The notes: generated by a model not told the origin, from the letters alone. A stretch of 64,000 nucleotides of DNA from Buttiauxella agrestis ATCC 33320 (GCA_024169445.1 JALKFA010000001.1:4960001-5024000), one strand, 5' to 3'. Positions 1 to 9,787 are shown, numbered from the stretch's first letter. Program-made: numbers and translations.

Positions 1-1527
1 CCAGGTGGCGAGTATCTGTTCTTGCTCAAAAATGCCAGCGGTGTGGCGGCGCTAACCGGCTATACGCTGAATATTCTGCAAGACCATACTTATGCGGTGG
101 AGAGCGTCACAGCCAGTACCAGCGGCAATGTGATGAATGATGATATTCATCCGGTAGATAGCCACATTACTCAGGTGAATGGCGTCGCCATTGCGGGAAC
201 AGGCACCACCACCATTATTGGTGAATACGGCACGCTGACCATTGATGCGGCAGGTAACTACACCTACAAACTGAACAGCGGCCTGGGCGCGGACAGCATC
301 AAAACGCCTGACAGCTTTGTTTACACCATCACCGCACCAAACGGTGATACCGACACCGCCTCGCTGAATGTCACTGCCACGCCGCATACCGTGGATGCGT
401 TTGATGACAGCAGCACTGTGATGGCGGTGAACACCGCGCAAAATACGGCGGTTTATTCGGATACCAGCGTGGGGTCGGCGTCGTGGACAACCCTGGTAAT
501 CCCGTCATCAGGAAGCGGCAACGGGACTTTTGCGGTCGGCGCTAACGAAGTTCTGCATAACCCAGTGTTACATTTTACGGTGCAATCATTCCTTTCTTTG
601 AGTGGCTTGAACGTTGACTGGAACATCACTAACAGCTCAGGCACCGTGGTAAGAAACGGTTCATTCAGCGGTGGCATATTGTTAGGCGGCGTGGCGAATA
701 TTGATTTGGCAGGGCTGGATCTGCAATCGGGTACCTACACGTTAAATTACACTGGGCGAGTCGGTGTTCTTGGTGCCGGACAAATCACCATCACGCCAAC
801 TATCACCGGTACCACCATTGATCTGGACAGCTATTCAACGCTTGCCGGTAACACGGTTCACGGCAATATCTACGACGGTACGGAAGCCTCAGGCGCTGCC
901 GATCAGCTCGGTACCGTTCACACCCTACTGAGTATTACCGGCTTCAACGGCACGACGACCACGCTTGATCCGCTAACCAGTAGCAATTCAACCGCCACGA
1001 TTCAGGGGCATTACGGAACGCTGGTGATGGGGATTGATGGTGCGTACACCTACACCCTCAATAGCGGGCTTTCTCCGGCGTCGATGACCACCAAAGAGAC
1101 CTTCACCTACACGCTAAATGACCAGAACGGCCATAGTGACAGCGCCACGTTAACCATCAATATGAGCCCGCAATTCGTCAGCACCGCGCAAAGCGATGTG
1201 ATTACCGGCTCGGCTTATGGCGACACGCTGATTTATCACCTGTTAACCAGCGCAAGTGCGACCGGCGGCAACAGTGCCGATACCTGGCACAACTTCTCGG
1301 CGGCACAAGGCGACACGATCAACGTTCACGACCTGCTGACCGGCTGGAATGGGCAGGCCGCCACACTGGGCAATTACCTCAACGTCACCACCAGCGGCAA
1401 TAACACCGTTATTTCCATTGATCGCGACGGCACAGGCGGCACCTACAACTCAACCACGCTCGTTACCCTGGAGAACACGCACGTCACGCTCGATGAACTG
1501 GTACAGCAGCACCACATTATTACCTAA
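1..1527 (+). CDS. bapA: C-terminal part of a giant BapA-like biofilm adhesin (5' end outside window)
   Basis: The reading frame is open from the first base, so this is only the last ~509 residues of a larger protein. It shows repeated bacterial Ig/VCBS-like units with phrases such as TYTLNSGL and TFTYTLND (twice each in similar form), rich in Thr, Ser, Gly and Asp, then a C-terminal type I secretion region ending LDELVQQHHIIT. In this family the protein is exported in one step by a dedicated ABC exporter and mediates surface attachment and biofilm formation. The three genes that follow are exactly such an exporter. Together with ssrA just downstream, the order matches bapABCD of Salmonella (recalled synteny). 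The Bap-like identity is inferred from context; the adhesin class is clear from the sequence. Confidence 0.85.
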   Translation, partial: PGGEYLFLLKNASGVAALTGYTLNILQDHTYAVESVTASTSGNVMNDDIHPVDSHITQVNGVAIAGTGTTTIIGEYGTLTIDAAGNYTYKLNSGLGADSIKTPDSFVYTITAPNGDTDTASLNVTATPHTVDAFDDSSTVMAVNTAQNTAVYSDTSVGSASWTTLVIPSSGSGNGTFAVGANEVLHNPVLHFTVQSFLSLSGLNVDWNITNSSGTVVRNGSFSGGILLGGVANIDLAGLDLQSGTYTLNYTGRVGVLGAGQITITPTITGTTIDLDSYSTLAGNTVHGNIYDGTEASGAADQLGTVHTLLSITGFNGTTTTLDPLTSSNSTATIQGHYGTLVMGIDGAYTYTLNSGLSPASMTTKETFTYTLNDQNGHSDSATLTINMSPQFVSTAQSDVITGSAYGDTLIYHLLTSASATGGNSADTWHNFSAAQGDTINVHDLLTGWNGQAATLGNYLNVTTSGNNTVISIDRDGTGGTYNSTTLVTLENTHVTLDELVQQHHIIT

Positions 1528-1536
1528 AAAAGTGGT

Positions 1537-1594
1537 GGATGACGCTAGCGCTTACCCCCGACATGTAGGTCGGATAAGCGCAGCGTCACCCGAC
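1537..1594. repeat. REP-like palindromic element
   Basis: Two arms (GGATGACGCT..GCGCTTAC and GATAAGCGCAGCGTCACC) form an imperfect palindrome containing GTAGGTCGGATAAG, typical of enterobacterial REP/BIME units. It lies between the adhesin stop and the TolC-like gene, where such elements can stabilise the upstream mRNA end. A related unit occurs at 40390-40422. Confidence 0.6.
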
Positions 1595-1666
1595 AAAAAT
1601 CAGACAAAACCAGGCAAGCAATAGCAACACTAATTAGAACGTAGTGACTTTTAAAAGGGACAAACT

Positions 1667-3073
1667 ATGGGAAAATTACAGCCGTTTGCACTGTGGCTGG
1701 CATGCAGCCTATGTGTAGCCCAAACGCATGCCGAAGAGACGCCACAGTTCATCACCACTGAGGGGCTTGCTCAGCAACACGAACTGCCAAACCTTGACGG
1801 GTCGTCATCCCTGCCGCTCAACGCGCCTGCGCCCGGAACGCTCACGCTCAACGACGCCGTCAACCGCGCGGTAAACTGGCACCCGAGCATTCACGAAGCC
1901 ATCGGCAAACTTTACGGCCAGTCCGAACAGGTCAACGTCGCGAAATCCAAATACTACCCGCAAATCAGCGCGGGCATGAATAACGGCTACAGCAACGGCT
2001 ACACCGACAGCGGTTTCAGCCCGTCGCTGGTGCTTTCCATCTCGCAAATGCTCTACGACTTCGGCAAAGTCTCAAGCCAGGTACGCGCCGAAAGCGCAGG
2101 CGTGGCGCAAGAACAGGCCAACGTGCTGGTGAGCATTGATAACGTCGGCCACGATACCGCCGTTTCCCTGGTTCAGGCGCAGATGTGGCAACAAATGGTC
2201 GATATCGCCAAAGATCAGCTCGAAGCATTAAGCGCGATTGGCCGTTTGACCGAACAGCGCAACAACGAAGGTGCCACGTCGATGTCTGATGTGGTGCAAA
2301 CCAACGCCCGTATTGAATCCGCCCGCTCGCAACTGATTCAATACCAGGCCAACCTCGACAGCGCACAGGCCACATTAATGAGCTGGCTGGGCTGGAATAG
2401 CCTCAATGGTATTAGCAACGATTTCCCGGACAAACTCAGCAAAAGCTGCGACGTTGCCAAACCGGATGACCGCTTAGTGCCTGCCGTTCTCGCCTCCTGG
2501 GCGCAGGCCAGCGTCGCGCAGGCGAATCTGGATTACGCCAACGCACAGATGACGCCAACCATTTCACTGGAACCGCAGGTTCAGCACTATCTCAACGACA
2601 AATACGCCAGCCACGAAGTGCTGGATCGCACGCAATACTCGGCGTTTATCAAAGTTGAAATGCCGATTTATCAGGGGGGTGGATTAACCGCCCGCCGCAA
2701 CGCCGCAAGCCATGCTGTTGAAGCCGCGCAATCCGGCGTTCAGCGCACACGCCTGGATATTCGCCAGAAGTTAATGGAATCGCGCAGCCAGGCGCTTGGC
2801 CTGATGGGTGCCATTCAAGTCCTGCAACGCCAGGAAGAGTTGAGCGCGCAAACGCGCGAACTGTATCAACAGCAATATCTCGGTTTGGGTTCGCGCCCGC
2901 TGCTGGATGTGCTTAACGCCGAACAGGAAGTTTTCCAGGCACGCTTCGCTCAACAACAAACCCTGAGCCAACTTCATCAATTGCAGCTCAACTGCCTGTA
3001 TAACAGCGGCCGGTTGCGCAACGCATTTGGCCTGGAGCATCGCACCATCCAGTCACTGGAGATCCAGCCATGA
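1667..3073 (+). CDS. bapB: TolC-family outer membrane channel of the adhesin exporter
   Basis: A 468-residue TolC/OEP-family protein. Residues 1-22 form a Sec signal peptide ending in a plausible AHA/EE cleavage site. The rest shows the two tandem helical repeats of outer-membrane efflux proteins (for example LSISQMLYDFGKVSSQV in the first half and VEMPIYQGGGLTARR in the second). It would form the trimeric beta-barrel and periplasmic tunnel through which the adhesin leaves the cell. The start is supported by AAAAGGGA 8 bases upstream. Its stop overlaps the next gene by 4 bases, so the three secretion genes form one operon. LapE and BapB are the functional models. Confidence 0.9.
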   Translation: MGKLQPFALWLACSLCVAQTHAEETPQFITTEGLAQQHELPNLDGSSSLPLNAPAPGTLTLNDAVNRAVNWHPSIHEAIGKLYGQSEQVNVAKSKYYPQISAGMNNGYSNGYTDSGFSPSLVLSISQMLYDFGKVSSQVRAESAGVAQEQANVLVSIDNVGHDTAVSLVQAQMWQQMVDIAKDQLEALSAIGRLTEQRNNEGATSMSDVVQTNARIESARSQLIQYQANLDSAQATLMSWLGWNSLNGISNDFPDKLSKSCDVAKPDDRLVPAVLASWAQASVAQANLDYANAQMTPTISLEPQVQHYLNDKYASHEVLDRTQYSAFIKVEMPIYQGGGLTARRNAASHAVEAAQSGVQRTRLDIRQKLMESRSQALGLMGAIQVLQRQEELSAQTRELYQQQYLGLGSRPLLDVLNAEQEVFQARFAQQQTLSQLHQLQLNCLYNSGRLRNAFGLEHRTIQSLEIQP

Positions 3074-5256
3074 GCAAAATCCCCCCTGCTGTTGATGAAC
3101 GGCTGACCGAACAGTCACTGAGCCACTGGGCGCAAGCCATTAGCCACGTTGCCGCCCATTACCGCGTGGTCTGTTCGCCAGGCACCATTCAGGCCAACGC
3201 CCCGTGGTTTAAAGACAAAGGCATGCTTGCGGCTCTCACACAGTTATCGCGCCAGGCGGGGCTTTCTTTTCACCTGCTGAACGTGCCGGAACTGGCGATT
3301 GCCCAATGGCGGTTGCCGATAGTGGTGGATTTAAAAAACGGCCAACTGGCGGTTATCGAGCATTTTGACGGCGCAGATACCGTGGATATTTGCCTTATCG
3401 ATGGCGAACACCAGACCAACCGCGTGGCACTCAGCGAACTGCTGCCGGACATCCGTTTTGTTGCCGCACTGCGCCCGCTTTCGGCCCTGAAAGACAGCCG
3501 CGTTGATGCGTATATTTCGCGCTTTAGCCCGGACTGGTTAAAAGAGCTGGTGATGCAGGATCTCCGGCCATACGGCCCGGTGATGCTGGCGGCGTTCCTC
3601 GTTAACGTGTTGTCGCTTGCCGGGATTATTTTCTCGATGCAGGTCTACGATCGGGTGATTCCGGCGCAATCCTACCCGACGCTGTATGTGCTGGCGTCCG
3701 GCGTATTACTGGCGGTGGTGTTTGGCTTCCTGCTGCGCGTGGCGCGTGGCCATATTATGGATGTACTCGGCAAACGCGCCGATATGCGGGTTTCCGACCG
3801 CGTGTTTAGCCATGCACTACGCCTGCGTAACAGTGCGGTTCCCCGCTCCACCGGCAGCTTTATTTCGCAGCTTCGCGAGCTGGAGCAAATCCGCGAGATG
3901 GTCACCTCATCAACCATCTCAACCCTCGTCGATTTACCGTTCTTCTTTATGTTTATCATCGTGCTGGCGATCATCGCGCCGCAACTGGCATGGATTGCAC
4001 CCGTCGCCGCCATCCTGATGGTGCTGCCTGGTATTTTGCTGCAAAAGAAGCTGGCGATGCTGGCGAACCAGTCGGCGCACGAAGCCACTTTGCGCAATGC
4101 GGTGCTGGTTGAAAGTGTGCAAGGGCTGGAAGACATCAAACTGATGCAGGCAGAAAACCGCTTCCTGCAACAATGGAACAGCTACATCCGCATTACCGCG
4201 GAATCCGGCCTGCGGACTCGCCAGATTTCGCAAGGGTTGATCAGCTGGGGGATCACTATTCAAAGCCTGGTTTACGCGGCGGTAATCCTGTTTGGCGCGC
4301 CGCTGGTGATTGAAGGCGATATGACCACCGGCGCGATGGTGGCCGCGTCAATGCTGGCGTCACGCATGATTGCGCCGATGGCAAACCTGTGCGGCGTGCT
4401 GGCGCGCTGGCAACAAGTGAAAGCGGCGAAGCAAGGGCTGGACAGCATTATGCAGTTGCCGGTCGAAACCCAACGCGATGAAAGCCTGGTGCATCAGGAC
4501 ATTTTTCACGGCCACTATCTGTTTGAAAACGCACAGTTCCGCTACCACAGCGACGACCAACGCATTCCGCTGCGCATCTCACATTTAGAGATCCAGCCTG
4601 GCGAAAGAATCGCGGTGCTGGGGCGCAACGGCGCGGGCAAATCCACGTTACTTCAGGCATTAGCGGGCGGCATCGATTTGATGAGTGGCGATGCGCGGCT
4701 CGACAACCTGAGCATGACGCAAATCGACATGGCAGATTTGCGGCGCAACATTGGCTTCCTGAGCCAGAACGCGCGGCTGTTTTACGGCACATTGCGTGAA
4801 AACCTGACGCTGGGCGCACCGCACACCAGCGATGAAGAAATCTTCGAAGTACTGGAAATCTGCGGCGCGGGCAATTTTGTCAAGCACCTGGCCAAAGGCC
4901 TCGACCACAGCATTATGGAAGGTGGCACCGGGCTGTCTGGCGGGCAACGTCAGTCCATCTTACTGGCGCGTATGCTGCTGCGCTCGCCGAACATCGTACT
5001 GCTCGACGAACCCACCGCCTCTCTTGATGACCACACCGAACGCGAATTTATTCAGCGCCTCGGGCTTTGGCTTGGCAACCGCACCTTGATTGTCGCTACC
5101 CATCGGGTGCCGATGCTGGAACTTGTGGAGCGGGTGCTGGTTCTGAAGGAAGGACAACTGGTGATGGACGCACCGAAAGCCCAGGCGCTGAGTAACAGCC
5201 GCGCCGCAGCACAGGCAAACGGACGGGAGTGGAAAAATGAAAACCAGTCAGCATGA
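3070..5256 (+). CDS. bapC: Type I secretion ABC transporter, LapB/HlyB type
   Basis: A 728-residue inner-membrane ABC exporter. The N-terminal ~130 residues resemble a C39-peptidase-like domain but show no catalytic Cys motif, as in exporters of non-cleaved RTX/Bap substrates. Residues ~165-430 hold the transmembrane segments. The nucleotide-binding domain has Walker A GRNGAGKST, signature LSGGQRQS, Walker B IVLLDEPTASLD and switch His in VATHR. It would energise adhesin export together with the TolC-like protein and the HlyD-like adaptor. It starts inside the stop of the upstream gene (ATGA overlap) and overlaps the next gene by 20 bases, indicating coupled translation. Confidence 0.93.
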   Translation: MSKIPPAVDERLTEQSLSHWAQAISHVAAHYRVVCSPGTIQANAPWFKDKGMLAALTQLSRQAGLSFHLLNVPELAIAQWRLPIVVDLKNGQLAVIEHFDGADTVDICLIDGEHQTNRVALSELLPDIRFVAALRPLSALKDSRVDAYISRFSPDWLKELVMQDLRPYGPVMLAAFLVNVLSLAGIIFSMQVYDRVIPAQSYPTLYVLASGVLLAVVFGFLLRVARGHIMDVLGKRADMRVSDRVFSHALRLRNSAVPRSTGSFISQLRELEQIREMVTSSTISTLVDLPFFFMFIIVLAIIAPQLAWIAPVAAILMVLPGILLQKKLAMLANQSAHEATLRNAVLVESVQGLEDIKLMQAENRFLQQWNSYIRITAESGLRTRQISQGLISWGITIQSLVYAAVILFGAPLVIEGDMTTGAMVAASMLASRMIAPMANLCGVLARWQQVKAAKQGLDSIMQLPVETQRDESLVHQDIFHGHYLFENAQFRYHSDDQRIPLRISHLEIQPGERIAVLGRNGAGKSTLLQALAGGIDLMSGDARLDNLSMTQIDMADLRRNIGFLSQNARLFYGTLRENLTLGAPHTSDEEIFEVLEICGAGNFVKHLAKGLDHSIMEGGTGLSGGQRQSILLARMLLRSPNIVLLDEPTASLDDHTEREFIQRLGLWLGNRTLIVATHRVPMLELVERVLVLKEGQLVMDAPKAQALSNSRAAAQANGREWKNENQSA

Positions 5257-6427
5257 TGCCGCAATGGACGACCCGGATATCCAGCGTGAAAGCGAGTTTT
5301 CCGGCGCGAGCCGCATTATCACTCTCAGCGTTTTACTGTTTATTTTGCTCGGCGTCTGGGCATGGTTTGGCACGCTTGATGAGGTTTCGACCGGCACCGG
5401 AAAAGTGGTTCCCAGCTCGCGCGAGCAAATCCTTCAGTCGCTCGACGGCGGCATCGTCACCCAGGTGCTGGTGCACGAAGGCGACAAAGTTGAAGCCGGG
5501 CAAATCGTTGCCCAACTCGACCCGACGCGTTCGCAATCGAACGTCGGCGAAAGTGCCGCACGCTACCGCGCATCACTGGCATCCAGCGTGCGGTTGAACG
5601 CAGAAGTGAACGACCTGCCGCTGGTCTTCCCCGACTCGCTAAAAGCCTGGCCGGAGCTAACCGCATCCGAAACCCGGCTATATAAAAGCCGCCGCGCACA
5701 ACTTAACGACTCGGCTGCGGATATTAAAGACGCGCTGGTTTCGGTCAATCAAGAGCTAGGCATAACCCAACGCCTGGCAAAAAGCGGTGCCGCCAGTAAC
5801 GTGGAAGTGCTGCGCTTGCAGCGGCAAAAAAGCGACCTGCAACTCAAAATCACCGACCTGCGTTCACAATATTACGTACAAGCCCGCGAGGAGCTTTCCA
5901 AAGCGAACGCCGAAGTGGATATGCTTTCAGCGGTTATCAAAGGCCGTGAAGATTCGGTATCGCGCATGACGGTACGTTCGCCGATGCGCGGCATCGTCAA
6001 AAATATCCAGGTAACGACCATTGGTGGCGTGATCCCGCCAAACGGCGAAATGATGGAAATCGTGCCGCTCGATGACCACTTGCTGATTGAGGCGCGCCTC
6101 TCACCGCGTGACATCGCGTTTATCCACCCAGGCCAGCGTGCGCTGGTGAAAGTCACCGCCTACGATTACGCCATTTACGGCGGGCTGGAGGGCATCGTTG
6201 AAACCATCTCGCCGGACACCATTCAGGACAAAGTGAAACCAGAAATCGTCTATTACCGGGTGTTTATCCGCACCCAACAGGACTACCTGGCGAACAAAGC
6301 CGGACACCATTTTTCAATTTCGCCAGGTATGGTCGCCACCGTCGACATCAAAACCGGACAAAAAACCATTGTCGACTACCTGATTAAACCGTTTAACCGC
6401 GCCCGCGAAGCGCTACGTGAACGTTAA
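5237..6427 (+). CDS. bapD: HlyD-family membrane fusion protein of the adhesin exporter
   Basis: A 396-residue periplasmic adaptor with a single N-terminal membrane segment (residues ~27-45). A lipoyl/barrel-sandwich half follows (GGIVTQVLVHEGDKVEAGQI), then a long alpha-helical hairpin (~100-240), the second lipoyl half (MTVRSPMRGIVKNI) and a beta-barrel domain ending near the C terminus. It links the ABC transporter to the TolC-like channel. The ATG at 5237 has GGGAG upstream and lies inside the preceding gene. In-frame ATGs a few codons later are possible starts. It is the last gene of the secretion operon; ssrA follows after 57 bases. Confidence 0.92.
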   Translation: MKTSQHDAAMDDPDIQRESEFSGASRIITLSVLLFILLGVWAWFGTLDEVSTGTGKVVPSSREQILQSLDGGIVTQVLVHEGDKVEAGQIVAQLDPTRSQSNVGESAARYRASLASSVRLNAEVNDLPLVFPDSLKAWPELTASETRLYKSRRAQLNDSAADIKDALVSVNQELGITQRLAKSGAASNVEVLRLQRQKSDLQLKITDLRSQYYVQAREELSKANAEVDMLSAVIKGREDSVSRMTVRSPMRGIVKNIQVTTIGGVIPPNGEMMEIVPLDDHLLIEARLSPRDIAFIHPGQRALVKVTAYDYAIYGGLEGIVETISPDTIQDKVKPEIVYYRVFIRTQQDYLANKAGHHFSISPGMVATVDIKTGQKTIVDYLIKPFNRAREALRER

Positions 6428-6484
6428 CAAACTCAAGGGGTAGTAAGTGATGCTACAACTCTGTTATACTTACAAAACACTTGT

Positions 6485-6848
6485 GGGGCTGATTCTGGAT
6501 TCGACGGGATTCGCGAAACCCAAGGTGCATGCCGAGGGGCGGTTTGCCTCGTAAAAAGCCGCAAAAAAATAGTCGCAAACGACGAAAACTACGCACTAGC
6601 AGCTTAATACCCTGCTTAGAGCCTTCTCTCCCTAGCTTCCGCTCTTAAGACGGGGATCAAGAGAAGTCAAACCCAAAAGAGATCGTGTGTAAACCTTGCC
6701 TGGGGTTGAAGCACTAAAACTAATCAGGATAGTTTGGTAATGGCGTGTCTATCCGCAGTTGCCCGGCGAATGTAAAGATATGACTAAGCATGTAGTACCG
6801 ACGGCGTAGTAATTTCGGACGGGGGTTCAACTCCCCCCAGCTCCACCA
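6485..6848 (+). ncRNA. ssrA: tmRNA (trans-translation RNA)
   Basis: Starts with GGGGCTGATTCTGGATTCGA and ends ...CAGCTCCACCA, the conserved tRNA-like ends of tmRNA. The tag reading frame at 6575-6607 reads ANDENYALAA followed by TAA, identical to the enterobacterial tag. Length (364 nt) agrees with Escherichia coli tmRNA (363 nt). The molecule rescues stalled ribosomes with SmpB. Its T-arm reads GGGGGTTCAACTCCCCC, slightly different from E. coli, in the part supplied by the integrated satellite. A possible -10 (TATACT) is at 6465-6470; its distance from the 5' end suggests processing of a precursor. Confidence 0.97.
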
Positions 6849-6853
6849 AAATT
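6826..6853 (+). other. attL: ssrA 3'-end attachment core
   Basis: The end of ssrA (CCCCAGCTCCACCAAAAT region) is repeated imperfectly at 18897-18923. This copy completes the functional tmRNA; the distal copy lacks two bases of the acceptor stem. Integration into ssrA 3' ends is common for P4-type integrases. Confidence 0.75.
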
Positions 6854-6894
6854 CTCCCTCAACGATTACCAGAGTCGTCCGAGGAAGTCCTAGA

Positions 6895-6927
6895 AGCCCG
6901 CATGGCACAAGCCCTGCGGGCTTTTTT
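6895..6927 (+). terminator. Rho-independent terminator after ssrA
   Basis: AGCCCGCA (6895-6902) pairs with TGCGGGCT (6915-6922) and is followed by a T run. A near-identical terminator follows attR at 18964-18996, so the duplicated region reaches beyond the attachment core. Confidence 0.85.
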
Positions 6928-6980
6928 GTATCTGTTATTTGTCCGTAACCATCCGAGAAGATCCGCCTGAATCCAGAGAG

Positions 6981-7036
6981 AATTGGTACACGTTTAGGTA
7001 CACGCTATACTGTAGGCCTAAAAACGTGTACCAATT
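6981..7036. promoter_or_regulatory. Integrase arm-type/operator repeats before int
   Basis: 6981-7003 contains two direct GGTACAC half-sites five bases apart. 7025-7036 is the inverted form (CGTGTACCAATT). The same 23-bp sequence recurs exactly at 18821-18843, near attR. Location at both ends of the element and just before int suggests integrase arm-site binding with autoregulation of int. This is inference from position and symmetry. Confidence 0.55.
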
Positions 7037-7053
7037 ATGGAAGGAGTCCAGCC

Positions 7054-8256
7054 ATGGCGAGGCTAACCCGCCCTCTCACTAATAATGAAATTCTCAAAGC
7101 CAAACCACGCGAGAAAGACTTCACCCTTCATGATGGTGATGGTCTGTTCCTGCTCGTAAAAATCTCGGGTAAAAAGTTATGGCGTTTTCGCTACCAGAGA
7201 CCTGGAACTAGCAGCCGTACAAATCTGAGCTTAGGTTCTTACCCTGCTCTATCTCTCGCAGTCGCACGTCAGATGCGCGACCAAAATCTCACCTTGCTTG
7301 CTCAGGGGATCGACCCACAGCAACAACAAGAACAAACAACTGAACAGCGCAAAATTGAGCTGGACAGTATTTTCTCAGTTGTCGCAGCAAACTGGTTCCA
7401 GCTCAAAAGCAAAAGCGTCACGGAGGATTACGCGAAAGATATTTGGCGTTCTCTTGATAAAGACGTATTCCCAGCCATTGGGGAGATCCGCGTTCAGGAA
7501 ATCAAAGCCAGAACACTAGTAGAGGCTCTTGAACCCATCAAAGCGCGCGGAGCGCTGGAAACAGTTCGCCGCCTGGTACAACGCATTAACGAAATCATGA
7601 CTTACGCAGTTAACACGGGTTTGATTGATGCTAACCCCGCATCTGGTGTGGGTATGGCTTTTGAACGGCCTAAAAAGCAAAACATGCCAACCTTGCGACC
7701 AGAAGAACTACCACAGCTAATGCGCTCGCTTGTAATGTCTAACCTTTCAGTTTCGACTCGTTGCCTAATCGAATGGCAGCTCCTGACACTTGTGCGCCCT
7801 TCTGAGGCTTCCGGTACTCGGTGGGATGAAATAGATCTTGATGCCAAACTTTGGACAGTTCCAGCAGAAAGAATGAAGGGGAAACGTGAGCATATTGTTC
7901 CTTTGTCCGCTCAGGCATTAGAAATTCTGGAGGTAATGAAACCTATCAGCGCTCATCGTGAACATGTTTTTCCAAGTAGGAATGATCCAAAACAATCAAT
8001 GAATAGCCAGACGGCGAATGCTGCTATAAAGCGTATCGGATATGGAGGGAAGCTAGTTGCCCATGGGTTACGTTCTATCGCAAGTACTGCGTTAAACGAA
8101 GCAAGCTTTAACCCTGATGTAATCGAGGCTGCTTTAGCACACACCGACAAAAACGAAGTACGTAGAGCATATAACCGTTCAACTTATCTTGAGAAACGTG
8201 TTGATTTGATGAACTGGTGGGGCAGATTTGTTAGATCTCCTTCTCTTTTTCAATAG
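7054..8256 (+). CDS. int: P4-type tyrosine integrase
   Basis: A 400-residue site-specific recombinase. It has an N-terminal DUF4102-type arm-binding domain (LTNNEILKAKPREKDF), a central SAM-like domain and a C-terminal catalytic domain. Catalytic residues are visible: Arg in LVRPSEASGTRWDEID, His-Arg in AHGLRSIAS, His in LAHTD and Tyr in AYNRSTYLE. It recombines the element's att site with the 3' end of ssrA. GGAG lies upstream of the ATG. Immediately upstream are the GGTACAC repeats expected for self-regulation. A damaged paralogue occurs at 19841-20158. Confidence 0.95.
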   Translation: MARLTRPLTNNEILKAKPREKDFTLHDGDGLFLLVKISGKKLWRFRYQRPGTSSRTNLSLGSYPALSLAVARQMRDQNLTLLAQGIDPQQQQEQTTEQRKIELDSIFSVVAANWFQLKSKSVTEDYAKDIWRSLDKDVFPAIGEIRVQEIKARTLVEALEPIKARGALETVRRLVQRINEIMTYAVNTGLIDANPASGVGMAFERPKKQNMPTLRPEELPQLMRSLVMSNLSVSTRCLIEWQLLTLVRPSEASGTRWDEIDLDAKLWTVPAERMKGKREHIVPLSAQALEILEVMKPISAHREHVFPSRNDPKQSMNSQTANAAIKRIGYGGKLVAHGLRSIASTALNEASFNPDVIEAALAHTDKNEVRRAYNRSTYLEKRVDLMNWWGRFVRSPSLFQ

Positions 8257-8329
8257 ACGGAGTTGCATAAAATCTAAATTAGTGGATAAATTACTTTTCA
8301 ACATTATTTTATTTGTCAAGGAGACGAGG

Positions 8330-9787
8330 ATGGAAATTGATTTTGATGCGGTTTTTTTTGATTTAGACAATACTTTAATAAGTACCGACTCGCTTAAGCA
8401 AATGCGCGAAAGTGGCAACAGCTCATCTTTAACTAGTGAAGACCTAGCCCAAACAAAAATCTATTCTAAATCAAAAGTCTTACTTGAATATCTAAAAAAA
8501 AATGCAATCAAAACAGCACTTATAACTAACTCCCCTAGAAAATATGCTCAATCTTTGCTAGAACATTATTCGATAGAAGAGTTTTTTGATGAAGTAATTA
8601 CTTATAATGACGTGTTAAGTGATGGTGCAAAGCCAAGCCCTAAAGGCATCGAAATGGCGCTTGCGAGACTCGGACTGACACAAGATTCAAAAGTAGTTTA
8701 TATTGGAGATGATGATAAAGATTTTATTGCAGCTTACAGTGCTGGAGTAAAACCTTTAGCTCCAGCCTGGGCTTCAAGAACTCCTTTTCGAGTAATTCCA
8801 TCAGCAATTATTTCGACATCAGCTTTAATTGATGATATTGATTGCTTCGATAGTGTTGATCTAATAGCTGATATTTGCGCAAGTAGAAATAAGTTTGTAC
8901 ACTCCCGTAAATGGTTATATTTCATGCCTATGACTTTAAGTGGTGAAGTAGGGGCAATAAAAAAAGATAATATTGAGATAGTTTGTTTAGGAAAATACTT
9001 CAGTCAAAAAGGTGTATTAACAGCAAAACTACATGATAAACATAGTTTATCTTTAGAAATAGCAAAAAAAGATCATATAAAAACCTATGTCATGCCTGAT
9101 TATATCGTCTCTTTGATTCAGCATTGTATTGATAGAGTATCTAAATATTTCTTTGGTGAGGATGGTTATTTTGATTTGGTTACAGTTATCCCATCAAAAA
9201 AGAACAAAAACCCTCGACTTGAAAATATGTTAAATAGAGTATCAAGGCAAGGTTTTTTCAGAACTAATTTTATCAACGATTTGTTTTATTTTGAGGATGG
9301 CGCAGTAAGCCTTAAAACATTAGGAAATAAAGCAAATAGAGACCAACAGATAAAAGAAAAATTAAGAATAAAAGAAAAATACTTAGATTTAGTCAAAGGA
9401 AAAAAAATACTTGTAATTGATGATGTAATAACCACGGGGTCAACACTCCAAGGCGCTTTCAATTTACTGCATCCACATGCCCCCCAAAAGATCTTAGGTC
9501 TCTGCTTGGCAAAGACTGTCAGTATAGCGGGCGAGCATAAAACTTGTCCTGATTGTGGACGAGCTCTGACTCTTAGAAAAGGACGTGGAGGCATACATTT
9601 TTGGGGGTGTACTGGATTCCATGAAGCCAATCAGTGTCGATACATTTATAATATTAAAGAAAAAGATTGTCCTATTTGTGGCCTTGCTATGTATAAGCAA
9701 TATAATGCTAAGAATAACAGTTACTTTTTAAGTTGTTCCGGTTATTATAAGAATAAGTCATGTACATATACTGAGGATGCAAATTAA
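8330..9787 (+). CDS. HAD phosphatase-like / phosphoribosyltransferase / double zinc-ribbon fusion (putative defence gene)
   Basis: A 485-residue fusion. Residues ~1-185 resemble a HAD hydrolase: FFDLDNTL (D11, D13), ITNS, KPSP and IGDDDKDF. Residues ~200-400 resemble a type I phosphoribosyltransferase of the ComF kind, with the PRPP-binding loop VIDDVITTGST at ~361-371. Two C-terminal CPxCG ribbons at ~405-437 and ~447-480 look like the topoisomerase I C4 type. The ATG at 8330 has AAGGAGACG upstream; an earlier in-frame TTG at 8228 lies inside int and is unlikely. Base composition is strikingly A+T-rich compared with int and sid. Its TAA overlaps the ATG of the DprA-like gene by one base, so the two act as a pair. 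Position between int and psu is the known cargo slot of P4 satellites. The domains are seen; an anti-phage role is inferred. Confidence 0.8.
   Translation: MEIDFDAVFFDLDNTLISTDSLKQMRESGNSSSLTSEDLAQTKIYSKSKVLLEYLKKNAIKTALITNSPRKYAQSLLEHYSIEEFFDEVITYNDVLSDGAKPSPKGIEMALARLGLTQDSKVVYIGDDDKDFIAAYSAGVKPLAPAWASRTPFRVIPSAIISTSALIDDIDCFDSVDLIADICASRNKFVHSRKWLYFMPMTLSGEVGAIKKDNIEIVCLGKYFSQKGVLTAKLHDKHSLSLEIAKKDHIKTYVMPDYIVSLIQHCIDRVSKYFFGEDGYFDLVTVIPSKKNKNPRLENMLNRVSRQGFFRTNFINDLFYFEDGAVSLKTLGNKANRDQQIKEKLRIKEKYLDLVKGKKILVIDDVITTGSTLQGAFNLLHPHAPQKILGLCLAKTVSIAGEHKTCPDCGRALTLRKGRGGIHFWGCTGFHEANQCRYIYNIKEKDCPICGLAMYKQYNAKNNSYFLSCSGYYKNKSCTYTEDAN

Noticed and set aside
3672-4139. Long antisense ORF within the ABC exporter gene
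   Set aside because: Shadow of a conserved, high G+C coding sequence; no independent features.
8228-8329. TTG start for the HAD-PRTase gene
   Set aside because: It would overlap the integrase end. The ATG at 8330 has a strong ribosome site and begins right before the HAD motif.
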